A stretch of DNA of 46,036 bases from Prorocentrum cordatum (GCA_963575745.1 CAUYUJ010002762.1:40001-86036), one strand, 5' to 3'; shown: positions 10,832 through 19,529, counted from the stretch's first letter. The notes: generated by a model not told the origin, from the sequence alone. A program made the numbers and translations.

Positions 10832-11097
10832 AAACAGTGGCCGGCAAGACGGGCCGAAGCCCCAGGCGGAGTTCTTTTGGAACAAAACCAAAGTCAAAAC
10901 CGAAAGGGTCAAGCACGCCAGGCACCCCTGCGATGAATCGACAGGAGGCGGCGGATAGAAGACGCCTACGGCCAATCACCGCCGCGCCCTGCCTTTTTGG
11001 AAGCGCATATGTGGCCGAACGATGAGACCAGACCTGCCACGCTATCGGACCATGTGTTCCCCTAATCGGTTTGGACAGCCAACGGGGAGCACGTGGG
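10832..11097 (+). repeat. Higher-order block H, copy 3
   Basis: Contains AAGCACGCCAGGCACCCC, GAATCGACAGGAGGCGGCGG, CTGCCTTTTTGGAAGCGC, GCTATCGGACCATGTG and CGGTTTGGACAGCC. It shares the GACCAGACCTG..A.GCTATCGGACC stretch with copy 2, so the two are nearly collinear over about 250 bp. Confidence 0.8.
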
Positions 11098-12240
11098 CAT
11101 CTTGAAGATCATGTTGGCCGCCTGGAGGCCATTTTGACCCTTTCGGGCCTTCTTGGAGGACGTCTCTGAGGGCTTTTGGTCCGTCTTGGAGGCCATCTTG
11201 AGCGTCTTGGATGCCTCTTGGGCCGTCTTGGGGGCCTCTTGGGGCCGTCTGAGGGGCCTCTTGGGCCGTTCTGGGGCCATCTTGGAGGCCTCTTGGGCGA
11301 TCTTTGGGCGATCTTTGGGGGCCCTTGGGCCGTGTCGGGCCGTCGGAAGGCCGAAAAGAAGCACATGGCAAAATTCTTCAAACACCTTAGGCACGTCCTT
11401 GTTATTGTTGCATGTTCTGGCCTTCCTGGAGGCCTTCTTGGAGGCCTCGAAGGCCTCTTGGGCCGTCGAGCGAACTTGCGCCATCTTGGTGGGTTCCTGG
11501 CCCGTCTGACGCCGTCGGGAGCTGGCTTGGGAGCCTCTCTGAACCCGACTTGGAGCCCTCCTGGCGCGCTTCGGGGCCGTCTTGGAGGCCATCTTGGGCG
11601 TCTTGGAGGTCTCTTGGGCCGTCCTGGTGCTCCTGGAGGACCTCTTGGAGGCCTCTTGGGCCGCCTGGGAGGCATCTTGGGGGCATCTTGGGCCGTCGTG
11701 GGCCATCTTGAGGCCATCGTAGGCAGTCTTGGGTGCATTTTGGGCCGTCTTGGAGGCATCTTGGGGCCATCTTAGCCGTCTTGGAGGCCATCTTGGCCGT
11801 CTTGGAGGCCCCTTGGGGCCCTCTTAGGGCAGTCTTGGGGGCCTCTTGGGCCGTCATGGTGCCATCTTGGAGGCCTCGTCGCGATCTTGGAGCGATCTTG
11901 GAGGCCTCTTGGGCCGTCTTGAGCCGTCGGAATGCCGAGAAGAGGCAAATGAGTTTGGTCTATTCCGGCCCTCCTGGAGGAGCTCTTGAAGGCCTCTTGG
12001 GCCGTTTTGGAGGCATCCTGGGGGCGTCTTAGGCTGCCTTGGCCATCTTAAGGCTATCTTAGGCAGTCGTGGGTGCATCTTGGGCCGTCTTGGAGGCGTC
12101 TTGAGGTCATACTGGCCGTCTTGGAGGCCATCTTGGCCGTCTTGGAGGCATCTTGGAGGCCATTTTGGAGACCATCCTGGGCCATATTGGCCGTCTTGGA
12201 CGCCATCTTGGGCCAATTGGAGGAACCAGAGGCACGACGG

Positions 12241-12400
12241 ACGCGTTTGGGGGATTTTCCGGGTGGCCGGCGGGACGGGCCGAAGCCCCAAGGTGAGTTT
12301 TTCTGGAAAGGAATCAAAGCCAAAACCGTAATAATTCAGCACGCCAGGCACCCCTGCGATGAATCGACAGGGGGCGGCGGATCCGAGTGGCCTTCGGCCC
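12241..12400 (+). repeat. Higher-order block H, copy 4 (truncated)
   Basis: Keeps the first half (GGTGGCCGGCGGGACGGGCC, CAGCACGCCAGGCACCCC, GAATCGACAGGGGGCGGCGG) and then diverges from the other copies at about 12385. Confidence 0.75.
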
Positions 12401-12904
12401 ATCCCGCCACCGTGCCTGGGTTGGAGAGCCTCTCGGGGGCCTCTTGGGGGCCTCTTGAGGCCTCGTGGGGTATCTGTTGGACCTCTTGGAGGCCTTTTGG
12501 GTGCGTCTTGGGCGCCTCTTGTCAGACTCTTGGCAGCCTCTTGCTCCTGGGGGCTTCTCGGGGCTTCTCGCAGCGCTTCTTGAGCCATCTTGGAGCCCTC
12601 TTGGGCCGTCTTAGTCCTGGGGCCCTCTTGGAGGCGTCTGGGGCTGTCTTGTGGCGGTCTTGGGAGCTTCCTGAGCCGTCTTGGAGCGTCGGAAAGCCGA
12701 ACATGCGAGAAGGCCAACATCCTTCAAAAACCTTTTTGAAAAATCTACGGTGTTGGCCTCTCGGGGCTCTCGGGAGGCCTCTTGGAGCGCTCTTGGGGCC
12801 TCTTGGGGACCTCTTGGGCTTGCTGTCTCAGAACCATCTTCGGGCGCCTTGGAACACTCTTGGCCTCGGCAGTGCGGATACGGAGTGATTATGGAGGCTG
12901 ACTG

Positions 12905-13140
12905 GCCTCGGGGGGCGCGAAGATTGCTTGTTTGACTAAAGTTTATTGCCTCGGGGACGCACGAATTGCGCATGTTGCAAAGGCATGTGGCCTCGGGGAC
13001 GCGAACCTTGTGTAATTGACTAGGGGTTATGGCTTGGGGGGCGCGAGTATTGTGTAAGTTATCATGGTGTGTTGCCTCGGGGGCGCAAAACTAGCGTAAT
13101 GTACGAGGGTTTGAAGCCTCGGGGACGCAAGTCTCATTTA
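12905..13140 (+). repeat. 42-bp tandem repeat, six units
   Basis: GCCTCGGGG(G/A)CGC recurs at 12905, 12948, 12990, 13032, 13074 and 13116, a spacing of 42-43 bp. The first half of each unit (GC-rich core) is well kept; the second half (TTGTGTAA, TTATGG and similar) is diverged. It directly follows the 5-kb array. Confidence 0.85.
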
Positions 13141-13350
13141 TTTACATATGGTCCACGCCCCCCCCCCCCCAAGAATGTAGGTTGGGCGTGTTAAACTGAT
13201 CCTTTGTGCCCCCCCCCTCGCGCGGACTTCAGCACATTACAATAGGAAGAAGGCAGCAGGACTGTAACATTAAGAGATTTGAAACTGCAACTGGCGCAGG
13301 GAGCAGCAGCTTCGGCCCACAGCCTGGTGGCCCCACAAGGGGGCCGGCGG
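13141..13350. other. No recognised gene; two poly-C tracts
   Basis: Contains two C runs (near 13160 and 13210) and otherwise unique-looking sequence. No coding evidence. Confidence 0.5.
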
Positions 13351-13421
13351 ATCCGCATGGCGTACTTTGTATCCGCATGGTTTTCCATGTGATCCGCATT
13401 GCTTCATCTGTATCCGCATGA
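13351..13421 (+). repeat. Short tandem array of ATCCGCATGG
   Basis: The decamer occurs at 13351, 13371, 13392 and 13412, a period of 20-21 bp, with variable bases between. Confidence 0.75.
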
Positions 13422-13494
13422 ATCCCTCTGCTGTTCCAATGGCTCCCTGTAGCTATACCAGTGGCGTCCCAACAATCGTCAAACTCAAAAGTGC

Positions 13495-13790
13495 AGTAGA
13501 GCGAAGTAGAGTAGAGTTGAGGAGAGAGGAGAAGATGATCAGAGTAGACCAGAGTAGAGTAGGAGTAGGAGCAGCTTACACTAGGGTAGGGTAGGGTACA
13601 ATAGAGTAGAGCATTATACAGTAGAGTAGGGTATAATCGAATACAGTCAAGCATATCAGAGTAGAGTAGAGTCTCGCAGAGTATCATAGAGTCGAGTGCT
13701 GCAGGAGTAGAGTCGAACAGTAGTATAGTAGAGTAGTATACTCTTGATTGGAATAGGTAAGGGTAGCAGCTAGGGTAGAGTAGAATAGAC
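13495..13790 (+). repeat. Degenerate AGAGT pentanucleotide array
   Basis: About 300 bp dominated by GTAGA/AGAGT pentamers with many point changes and scattered other bases. Several frames are open by chance. Confidence 0.85.
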
Positions 13791-13935
13791 ATCACCATCA
13801 TCACCGACGCCAGAATCTTCATCATCATCAGCGGCAGCATCATGTCGAAGACGCTTAACGCCGAGACTAGCGTTTCTCGGTTGCGATTGGTGAGCCACTC
13901 ATCATCATCCTCCTCCCACTCCTCTTCGCACTTCC
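13790..13935 (+). repeat. Interrupted CAT/TCC trinucleotide tract
   Basis: Short runs of ATCACC, CATCAT and TCATCATCC within otherwise unique bases. Less pure than the tract at 28235-28445. Confidence 0.65.
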
Positions 13936-14004
13936 CGTCTTCGGCGAAGACGAGCAGTGACCCCATGTTGCTGCTCCTGCGCATACTCCTAGCCATCCCA
14001 ATCG

Positions 14005-14130
14005 AGTTCCAATCCAGTCCAGTTCAGTATATTCATGCCAGTCCAGCCGACCCCAGTCCAGTCCAGTCTTCTCTGGTCCATTATACTTCTGTCCACTCCA
14101 GTCCACTTCGTTCCAGTCTTCTGATCTACT
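14005..14130 (+). repeat. Degenerate CCAGT pentanucleotide array
   Basis: CCAGT and CCACT pentamers repeat with point changes. It is a second 5-bp array within 500 bp of the AGAGT array, with a different core. Confidence 0.8.
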
Positions 14131-14175
14131 TGGAGTCCGCGCTGGCTGGTATTCCCTTCAATCAGGGGCAACGAT

Positions 14176-14335
14176 AAGGGGTGCCTAGGGGGCGACGCAT
14201 CGATCCCCAATCGCCCATTAATCGCCGCTAAGGGTCTGATAGACCCACCCCGCCCAGGAACATGCGGATTCGCTATCGGGGGCCTACCGCCGATATATCG
14301 GCGATGCATCGCCGATTCCAGGTCGATGTTTCTCC
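14176..14335. mobile_element. MITE-like element family M3, copy 1
   Basis: About 160 bp. The left end carries GACGCATCGATCCCC and the right end the complementary-type GGTCGATGTTTC. An internal perfect palindrome TCGGCGATGCATCGCCGA sits near the right end. The second copy at 30588-30746 has the same order of motifs and a better-kept right end. Confidence 0.75.
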
Positions 14336-15203
14336 CCCAAGGACCGACCACAACGCTGTTTAGCTCGGTTTGGGCCCTTGTGTTGTCTGTCGTTCCGTGT
14401 TTCGTTGTTGTTTGGTTCCGCTGTTCGTTGTTGTGTTAAACGCTCCGCTTCGGCATTAGTTTCGTTTGTCTTCGTTTTCAACTTTCGTTTTAAGCGTTGG
14501 ACTTCATTTCGCTGTTTTTTTGTAATCGTCATTTCTTTTTGAACATCGTTGTGGGCAGTCCTTGTTCTCTCCCTGTCGCTGCCACTCAAGGACGCCGCCT
14601 CCGCGAAGGGAGGGAGGGCCAGCTGCAACTGCAGCTGGAGCAGCGGCAGCCGGGGGTGTGGCCTCGACGACAGCACCACGTGCTGGAACAAGCGCTCGGG
14701 GAACGCAAACGGGCATTTTCGGAAAACCAGCCAGGGGAACGCAAACGGAATACCCGTCGGTCATTGAAAGCGGCTATTTTCGGACTCCCGGCCACGGGTC
14801 GACCGAATCGTTATTGTTTGAGCACTCTCTTGGATCGTGTTCGGTTTTTCTTCGCCCTCGTCTTGTCATTCCAGGGCCTACCGTTGGCCGATCTCGACTG
14901 TTTAGGGCAATCGTATGGGCCGTTTTCGTTTCAAAAGCGCTTCCGAACGAAAACGGAACAAGACCGCAAAACGCGGCTTTGGTCGACCACTACTCCCGGC
15001 TCCCAATCTGTTGTTGGCGCGCTCCTTCCATGGAGGACGATGTAAGACAACGCAAGTTGGCCTTCGCGGGGGGGGTGGGGGCATCTCGCCGCCACGGCGG
15101 CTTGACGCAGCGAGGAACATTGGTGCGGCGGGACCCTGGGAGGGGTCCAAAGGCCCGAGCTTGAGCTGCCGTTGTCTCGCCTCGCCCTGTTTCCGATGTT
15201 CAG
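14336..15203. other. T-rich TTCGTT-like sequence and one exon relic
   Basis: About 14340-14570 is rich in TTCGTT-type words, unlike its surroundings. A coding-like Cys-rich fragment lies at 14600-14692 (separate entry). Two GGGGAACGCAAACGG copies follow near 14697 and 14734. The rest to 15203 shows no gene. Confidence 0.5.
14600..14692 (+). pseudogene. Exon relic with C-x-C-x-W Cys-rich motif
   Basis: In the frame that also passes 14549-14767, this stretch reads ASCNCSWSSGSRGCGLDDST then TCWNK. It matches the motif of the Cys-rich gene at 15942-17405, which has CTCGWAGTGCGLDDGSACW. The shared pattern is C-x-C-x-W, a Gly-rich spacer, CGLDD, then CW. The final CC pair is missing; KRS stands there instead. 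It may be an exon ending at a non-standard donor or a decayed duplicate. Its position 1.4 kb upstream on the same strand suggests an upstream exon or tandem copy (inference). Confidence 0.5.
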
Positions 15204-15395
15204 GCGATCGCAAACATGGATCAAGGGGGCGCGGATTAGCGACGGGCCCCGTGTCCATGGGACATCGCGGATTTCCGCCGCCGAACGAGGCGGCACCGGC
15301 CGCATTTTTGGGGAGGGCACCTCCCCCGATCCATGGATTTGGCGACCGCGCGCCAAGTCCATAGATCGCTAATCCATGTTTGCGCGCCCCCGAGA
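15204..15395. repeat. Foldback element around 15.2-15.4 kb
   Basis: The left side has GCAAACATGGAT and GATTAGCGA; the right side has the complements TCGCTAATCCATGTTTGC and GCGCCCCCGAG. The left copy carries about 13 extra bases between its two halves. An inner imperfect hairpin (GATCCATGGATTTGGCG against CGCCAAGTCCATAGATC) lies at about 15328-15367. Non-coding. Confidence 0.65.
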
Positions 15396-15941
15396 TTTGA
15401 GCGCCTTCATACTTCAGTCATTGTCCCCCCCATTTCCTCTTCAGGGGGCGGGCGGAAGCCCAAGCAACTTTCAACGCCGTCGTATTACTTCATGTTTCGA
15501 CCAAGTTGTTCCAGCCGATGGGTAATTAGCACTACACCGATCCATGTCAGCCAGATCCTGGGCCCAGGATCGTTGTACGATACAGTCAATACGCTGAACT
15601 AAGGACCCGTTTGGGTTTGACAGGGGCTTGATGTTCCTTAGGTCTTTCCGTGGCTGTTTCTCTAGCCCTCCCCGTGCACGCAGCCGCTACTGCGGCCAAA
15701 CAAGGGGCGTCGTCCCTTATTCTTCGGTCCTTCTTTCAGCAGCCCCACTGTACGTTCGCATCGCGGGGACGATCCGGTGTCAGAGACCAGCGCCGACATC
15801 GGCACGTCACGAGCTTGCCGTGTTTGCCTTCCTGGCCAAATCAGGACGGGGCCTGGCCAGGGTTTGGTGTACAGTCGGCCTTGATTAGTAGGTCGACCCT
15901 GCTAAGTCAAGGGTAGCCGTGTGTCCTGTCTTTGAAGAGGC
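15396..15941. other. No recognised gene
   Basis: Mixed-composition sequence with short open frames and no domain. It could hold upstream intron sequence of the Cys-rich gene that follows. Confidence 0.45.
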
Positions 15942-17405
15942 ATGCCTTTTACATTCCTACGGCAATGCATCCTTCGGAAGGGTCTTGTGTCCTCTCGCGT
16001 GTCCTCTCCAATCAAGTCCGACTGTAGGTGGCTCGTTGGCACCCTCCTCAGGTGCTGCAGCTCCCACTGCACGTGCGGCTGGGCGGGGACCGGCTGCGGG
16101 CTGGACGACGGCTCGGCTTGTTGGCGGCACTGCTGCGGTGGCCCCTACTGCGACTGCGCCTGGGCGAGGAAGGACGCCTCCATCTGCAGCGGTGCTGGCG
16201 ACCGCACCATGTGCTGGCGGCACTGCTGTGAAGGCGTGGCCATCTCGGAGCTGGGCGCGGACTTCGACAGGATACCTCGAAACGTCCCGCCCGCCGCCGA
16301 TTCCGCAGACGTGGAGCCCCAGGCGCCCGACGCCGCCTCCCCGGCTGGAGCTGGGGCTGGCGAGGCAGCCGTCATTGTGGGCACTGAGGAGGCTGGCGGT
16401 GGAAGCATTGCCGACGACAGCGGTGGAGGACGCTGGAGGGATGCCAGCGGCAGCGCTAGTGCTGCCAGCGGCGCGGAGGCAACCGGCGACGAGGATGCCA
16501 GCGGCAGCGCTAGTGCTGCCAGCGGCGCGGAGGCAACCGGCGACGAGGATGCCAGCGGCAGCGCTAGTGCTGCCAGCGGCGCGGGCGCAACCGGCGACGA
16601 GGGCGCCGGTGGCCACGCGGAGTCTGCCAGCGGCGCGGGCGCAACCGGCGACGAGGGCGCCGGTGGCCACGCGGAGTCTGCCAGCGGCGCGGGCGGAACC
16701 GGCGACGAGGGCGCCGGTGGCCACGCAGAGTCTGCCAGCGGCGCGGGCGCAACCGGCGACGACGGCGCCGGTGGCGGTGCGGGATCTGCCAGCGGCGCGG
16801 GCGCCGGTGGCGGGGGCGCCAGAGGCAGCTCCAGCTCTGACGGCGGCGCGGGCGCCACCAGTGGCGGGGGCGCCAGAGGCAGCTCCAGCTCTGACGGCGG
16901 CGCGGGCGCCACCAGTGGCGAGGGCGCCGGCGGCAGCTCCAGCTCTGACGGCGGCGCGGGCGCCACCAGTGGCGAGGGCGCCGGTGGCGGCGCAGATGCT
17001 GCGGCCGGTGCGGGCGGCCGGGGCACTGCTGGCGACGCAGGCTCTGCCGGCGGCGCAGGCCCTGCCGGCGGCGCAGGCGCTGCCGGCGGCGCAGGCTTTG
17101 CGGGCGGCGCGGGCTCTGCGGGCGGCGCGGGCGGCCAGGGTGCCGCTGGCGACACGGACGCCGCTGGCGACGCAGGCGCTGCCAGCGGGGCGGGCGGCGA
17201 GGGCGACGCAGGCTCTTCCGGCGGCGCGGGAGGCCAGGGCGGCTGGCTCTCGGCCTCCACCTCGTCATTGCTCCCTCTCCCCTGGCGGGTGTGGCCAGAG
17301 GTGGCCCTGGCCCAAGGCGGCCCCAGCATTTGCAGTGAGGCCCGGTGGGCCTCCAGGACACCCCCTCACGCGGCCTTCAGAGCTTCAGGGGCTCCCAGAT
17401 CCTAG
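15942..17405 (+). CDS. Cys-rich protein with tail of 18-residue repeats
   Basis: The frame is open for 487 codons. Residues 38-98 hold two related Cys-rich units: CTCGWAGTGCGLDDGSACW followed by RHCC, and CDCAWARKDASICSGAGDRT followed by MCWRHCC. Both fit C-x-C-x-W ... D ... CW-x-H-CC. From about residue 167, an 18-residue repeat rich in Gly, Ala, Ser, Asp and Glu runs for about 13 units, then a less regular Gly/Ala tail to the TAG at 17403. The Met at 15942 may not be the true start: a splice-acceptor-like CCTCCTCAG ends at 16051, just before the first Cys codons. Several other frames are open because the repeat is a multiple of three; the Cys motifs favour this one. Disulfide-rich units suggest an extracellular or secretory-pathway protein, but no signal peptide is clear. 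Function unknown. Confidence 0.55.
   Translation: MPFTFLRQCILRKGLVSSRVSSPIKSDCRWLVGTLLRCCSSHCTCGWAGTGCGLDDGSACWRHCCGGPYCDCAWARKDASICSGAGDRTMCWRHCCEGVAISELGADFDRIPRNVPPAADSADVEPQAPDAASPAGAGAGEAAVIVGTEEAGGGSIADDSGGGRWRDASGSASAASGAEATGDEDASGSASAASGAEATGDEDASGSASAASGAGATGDEGAGGHAESASGAGATGDEGAGGHAESASGAGGTGDEGAGGHAESASGAGATGDDGAGGGAGSASGAGAGGGGARGSSSSDGGAGATSGGGARGSSSSDGGAGATSGEGAGGSSSSDGGAGATSGEGAGGGADAAAGAGGRGTAGDAGSAGGAGPAGGAGAAGGAGFAGGAGSAGGAGGQGAAGDTDAAGDAGAASGAGGEGDAGSSGGAGGQGGWLSASTSSLLPLPWRVWPEVALAQGGPSICSEARWASRTPPHAAFRASGAPRS
16440..16990 (+). repeat. 54-bp coding minisatellite in the Cys-rich gene
   Basis: Three 54-bp subfamilies follow one another: GATGCCAGCGGCAGCGCTAG units (16440, 16494, 16548), GGCGCCGGTGGCCACGCGG units (about 16602-16780) and GGCGCCAGAGGCAGCTCCAG units (about 16815-16980). 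The constant 54-bp period with changing sequence indicates successive local expansions in frame. Confidence 0.85.
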
Positions 17406-17884
17406 ATACAGACCGGGAAGCTGGAGTCACGCCAGGACCCTTCCCTCCCCCCTGGCCACGGCGTGCGAGTCTCACCCGTCCTCGCGGTGTCCCTGACATC
17501 TGACGTCGCGACCACGGTGAAGCATCTGGCCCCGCTTTCCTGCGGCACTCCTCGGGGCGCATGCGTCTGTGCGGCCCGCAGCGGGCCCGCAGCGGGGCCG
17601 GAGCGCCGGGCCGGCATGAATGGCAGGGCCCGGACCTCGGGGCCCGGAGTGGAGGGTTTCTCCGAAGGGCTTAGGCGACCCGTCATCCTCCGATCTCCTC
17701 CTCCTCCTCCTCCTCTTCCTCCTCATCCTCATCCTCCTCCTCCTCCTCCTCCTCCTCGGGTCGCCTACGGCCCTGGGGGAAACGGCGCAGTCCGGAGCCC
17801 CGGCGTCATGCCTTTCTCATGGACCCCCGGGGGTCTCGGCCAATTCCCCCGGGGCTCAAGGGACGGGCCCGTCTCGTGAGCCCG
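17406..17884. other. No gene; CTC tract at 17695-17758
   Basis: GC-rich sequence downstream of the Cys-rich frame. It holds one (CTC)n microsatellite of about 60 bp and no recognised coding sequence. Confidence 0.6.
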
Positions 17885-17946
17885 TCTGACGGACGCCCCC
17901 GTTTGCATTGACCCCGGGGTCAATGCAGTAACGGGGGTCCGTCAGA
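17885..17946. repeat. 62-bp palindrome with no loop
   Basis: The two halves mirror each other around CCCCGGGG at 17911-17918. The outer arms are TCTGACGGAC and GTCCGTCAGA, the inner arms GCATTGACCCC and GGGGTCAATGC. A small length difference lies between them (GCCCCCGTTT against AGTAACGGGGG). It could extrude as a cruciform. Confidence 0.85.
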
Positions 17947-17964
17947 GCGCCGGAGCTTGTAGGA

Positions 17965-18250
17965 TCCTGCAGGGCCAGGGTGGCACTGCCCCGGGCCTGG
18001 GTGCAGGATCCCGCAGGACCCTTGCAGGATCCTGCAAGATTCAAGTCGGGCCTGTCCCTCTACAGGGGGAATGTTCAAAAATAGTCGAAAAATAGCCAGA
18101 GGCCGATTTTGTGAGCAGTTGTTTGCCATTGGTATTGTTTGACTATTCTTTGTTTTGTCCAAAATCCCCCTGTAGGAGGACAGGCCCGACTGAATGCAAG
18201 ATCTGCTGACCCTTGCAGGATCTTGCAGGATCCTGCAAGATCTGCTGACC
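17965..18250. mobile_element. Foldback element with GCAGGATCCTGC palindromes
   Basis: The left arm (about 18020-18075) contains TTGCAGGATCCTGCAAGATT, GTCGGGCCTGTCC and CTACAGGGGGA. The right arm (about 18160-18240) contains the complements TCCCCCTGTAGGAGGACAGG, GGCCCGAC and CTTGCAGGATCTTGCAGG. About 90 bp of AT-richer sequence lies between. The short palindrome GCAGGATCCTGC recurs several times at the edges. Non-coding and MITE-like. Confidence 0.7.
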
Positions 18251-18369
18251 CGGGTCAACAGATAGATCCCCGACCCAGGGCTGGCTTCTCGTCCCCCGTC
18301 TCGGGCGGGTGGCAAGGGGGGGGCGGGACCTCCTTACAGTGGGGGCCCATGCCAAGAAACACCCTGCTT

Positions 18370-18545
18370 GACTCGAGGGTTCAGGAGGGAAAAAAACACA
18401 GACACAATTAATCGTCGACTCCCAGGAAAATATGGGAAAATATGGGAAGTGGGGTGGAAGACAGAAACCCAGAAAATATTGGAAAATATGGGGAGTTCTG
18501 TTATTTGTGTGTATTTATTTGTGTGTCTCAGGGCCCCTTCAGGTT
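18370..18545 (+). repeat. Dispersed repeat R2, copy 1
   Basis: Contains ACAGACACAATTAATCG, CCAGGAAAATATGGG and a TTTGTGTGTATTT...TTGTGTGTC end. It is collinear with 30425-30585, and a diverged third piece lies at about 19385-19470 (CCAGAAAAGGTGGGAAAAG to TTTGTGTGTCCCTGGGCCCC). No coding. Confidence 0.75.
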
Positions 18546-18628
18546 CTGCCATGGAGAGCGCGACGCTCCCACGCCAAAATTTGATGGACGTCCTGGGGTC
18601 TCTAGGTCTCCCAGATGGGTTCGGAGTA

Positions 18629-18786
18629 GATGGGGTCGGAGGATCGCGCCGCATCGCCGATGTCTCGCCGATGCCGCGCGATGCGGAGCCCATTTTTTTG
18701 TCCACGCCGGCGTCGCCGATACATCGCCGACACCTCCGATGTATCGTCGTTGCATCGCCAATGCGGCGCGATCCTCCGACCCCATC
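18629..18786. mobile_element. MITE-like element family M2, copy 1
   Basis: A 158-bp element whose ends are near-perfect inverted repeats of about 33 bp. The left begins GATGGGGTCGGAGGATCGCG and the right ends GCGCGATCCTCCGACCCC then ATC. The inner part is rich in ATCGCCGA words and has further inverted pairs. Other copies are at 27891-28083 and, truncated, at 22371-22470. Confidence 0.88.
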
Positions 18787-19310
18787 CAGGAGGCCTCTTC
18801 TCCAGGGTGCCCTGGTTTTCTTCGGGTTCGATGGTGTTGCCATGGAGAGCGCGACGTTCCCACGCCAAAATTCGATGGACGTCCTGGAGGAGGAGAAGGA
18901 GGAGGAGGAGGAGGAGGAGGAGGGGGAGGAGGTTGGGTTTCTTGTGGAAGGTTTCTTGTGGTCGGGCCCCCACTGCCCTGAAAAAGGGGGGGGGGCGAAG
19001 GGCGGCCCCTGCTGGCTCCCCAAAGGGGGTGCCTTTTCACCCCCCATGCAGGTCGCCCCCCATGAATTACCACCCCCAGGAAGGGGGAGCAACAAAAACA
19101 GAAAGGCACAGATCCCAGACAGGCTCGCGTCGGAAGCCAAAACCAGGACGGGAGAAGGAATTTGGGGCCCCTCTCGGCCCCCCGGGGGGGGGCCCTCGCC
19201 GGACCGCGGGGCCGACCGAACAACGACTCGGGACGAAGAGCCGGTCTCCGGGGGAAAGGGTCGCGGGACTTCCAGGGACGCTGTGCCGAAAAAATCGGGA
19301 CGTCGCGCGT
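18787..19310 (+). repeat. Arm 1 of a large inverted duplication
   Basis: Contains, in order, GGTTCGATGGTGTTGCCATG, CCACGCCAAAATTCGATGG, a (GGA)n tract, TTTCTTGTGGAAGGTTTC, CCCCACTGCCCTGAAAAAGG, CATGAATTACCACCC and GAACAACGACTCGGGACG. The same blocks occur reversed at 21955-22470, with the adjoining M2 element. CCATGGAGAGCGCGACG also occurs at 18549, so part of arm 1 is locally duplicated. Confidence 0.8.
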
Positions 19311-19529
19311 CTGGGATTCCTCGCCGACTGCTCCCAGGAAGAAGGGAAGGGAACGTGTCGGAAGTGGGGGGGGGGGGGACGACGACCCAGAAAAGGTGGG
19401 AAAAGGCGGGGGGTCCTGGGAGTTGTGCCGGTACTTCTTTGTGTGTCCCTGGGCCCCTCTGCACCCGCCCGGCAGTCGGTCTCTGAGGATCCTGGGGCCC
19501 GGCGGGGGCTTCTGGAGTCGACTAGACGT

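Larger units (their letters stand above)
7815..12880 (+). repeat. 5-kb degenerate array of CTTGG/GGCC motifs
   Basis: The stretch is built from loosely repeated pieces such as GGCCGTCTTGGAGGCC and CATCTTGGGCC, spaced about 9-24 bp. Two longer conserved blocks recur within it: a block of about 60 bp containing AAATGCC...TTCAAAA...AAAATCAATGA (near 8702, 9063, 9845, 10183, 10553, 11360 and 12700), and a block of about 250 bp (separate entries). Translated, it gives Pro/Arg/Lys/Gln-rich or Leu/Gly/Trp-rich frames on every strand, the sign of a satellite rather than a gene. Shorter stretches of the same motif occur at 36400-36540 and 44130-44400, and reversed at 37530-37760, 39355-39477 and 43190-43440. 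Confidence 0.92.

Noticed and set aside
8210-12720. Several long open frames (Pro/Arg/Lys/Gln-rich or Leu/Gly/Trp-rich)
   Set aside because: They are translations of the degenerate array, open on both strands and in several frames at once.
12905-13140. CRISPR-like regular array
   Set aside because: Units are contiguous with diverged halves rather than identical repeats with unique spacers, and the genome is eukaryotic.
14284-14691. Lys/Arg/Asn-rich minus-strand frame with a coiled-coil look
   Set aside because: It arises from the TTCGTT-rich stretch, has A-rich codons unlike other coding sequence here and no second line of evidence.
16145-17329. Minus-strand Pro/Ala-rich frame of 394 residues opposite the Cys-rich gene
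   Set aside because: The 54-bp repeat keeps all frames open. The Cys motif shared with 14600-14692 supports the plus-strand frame instead.
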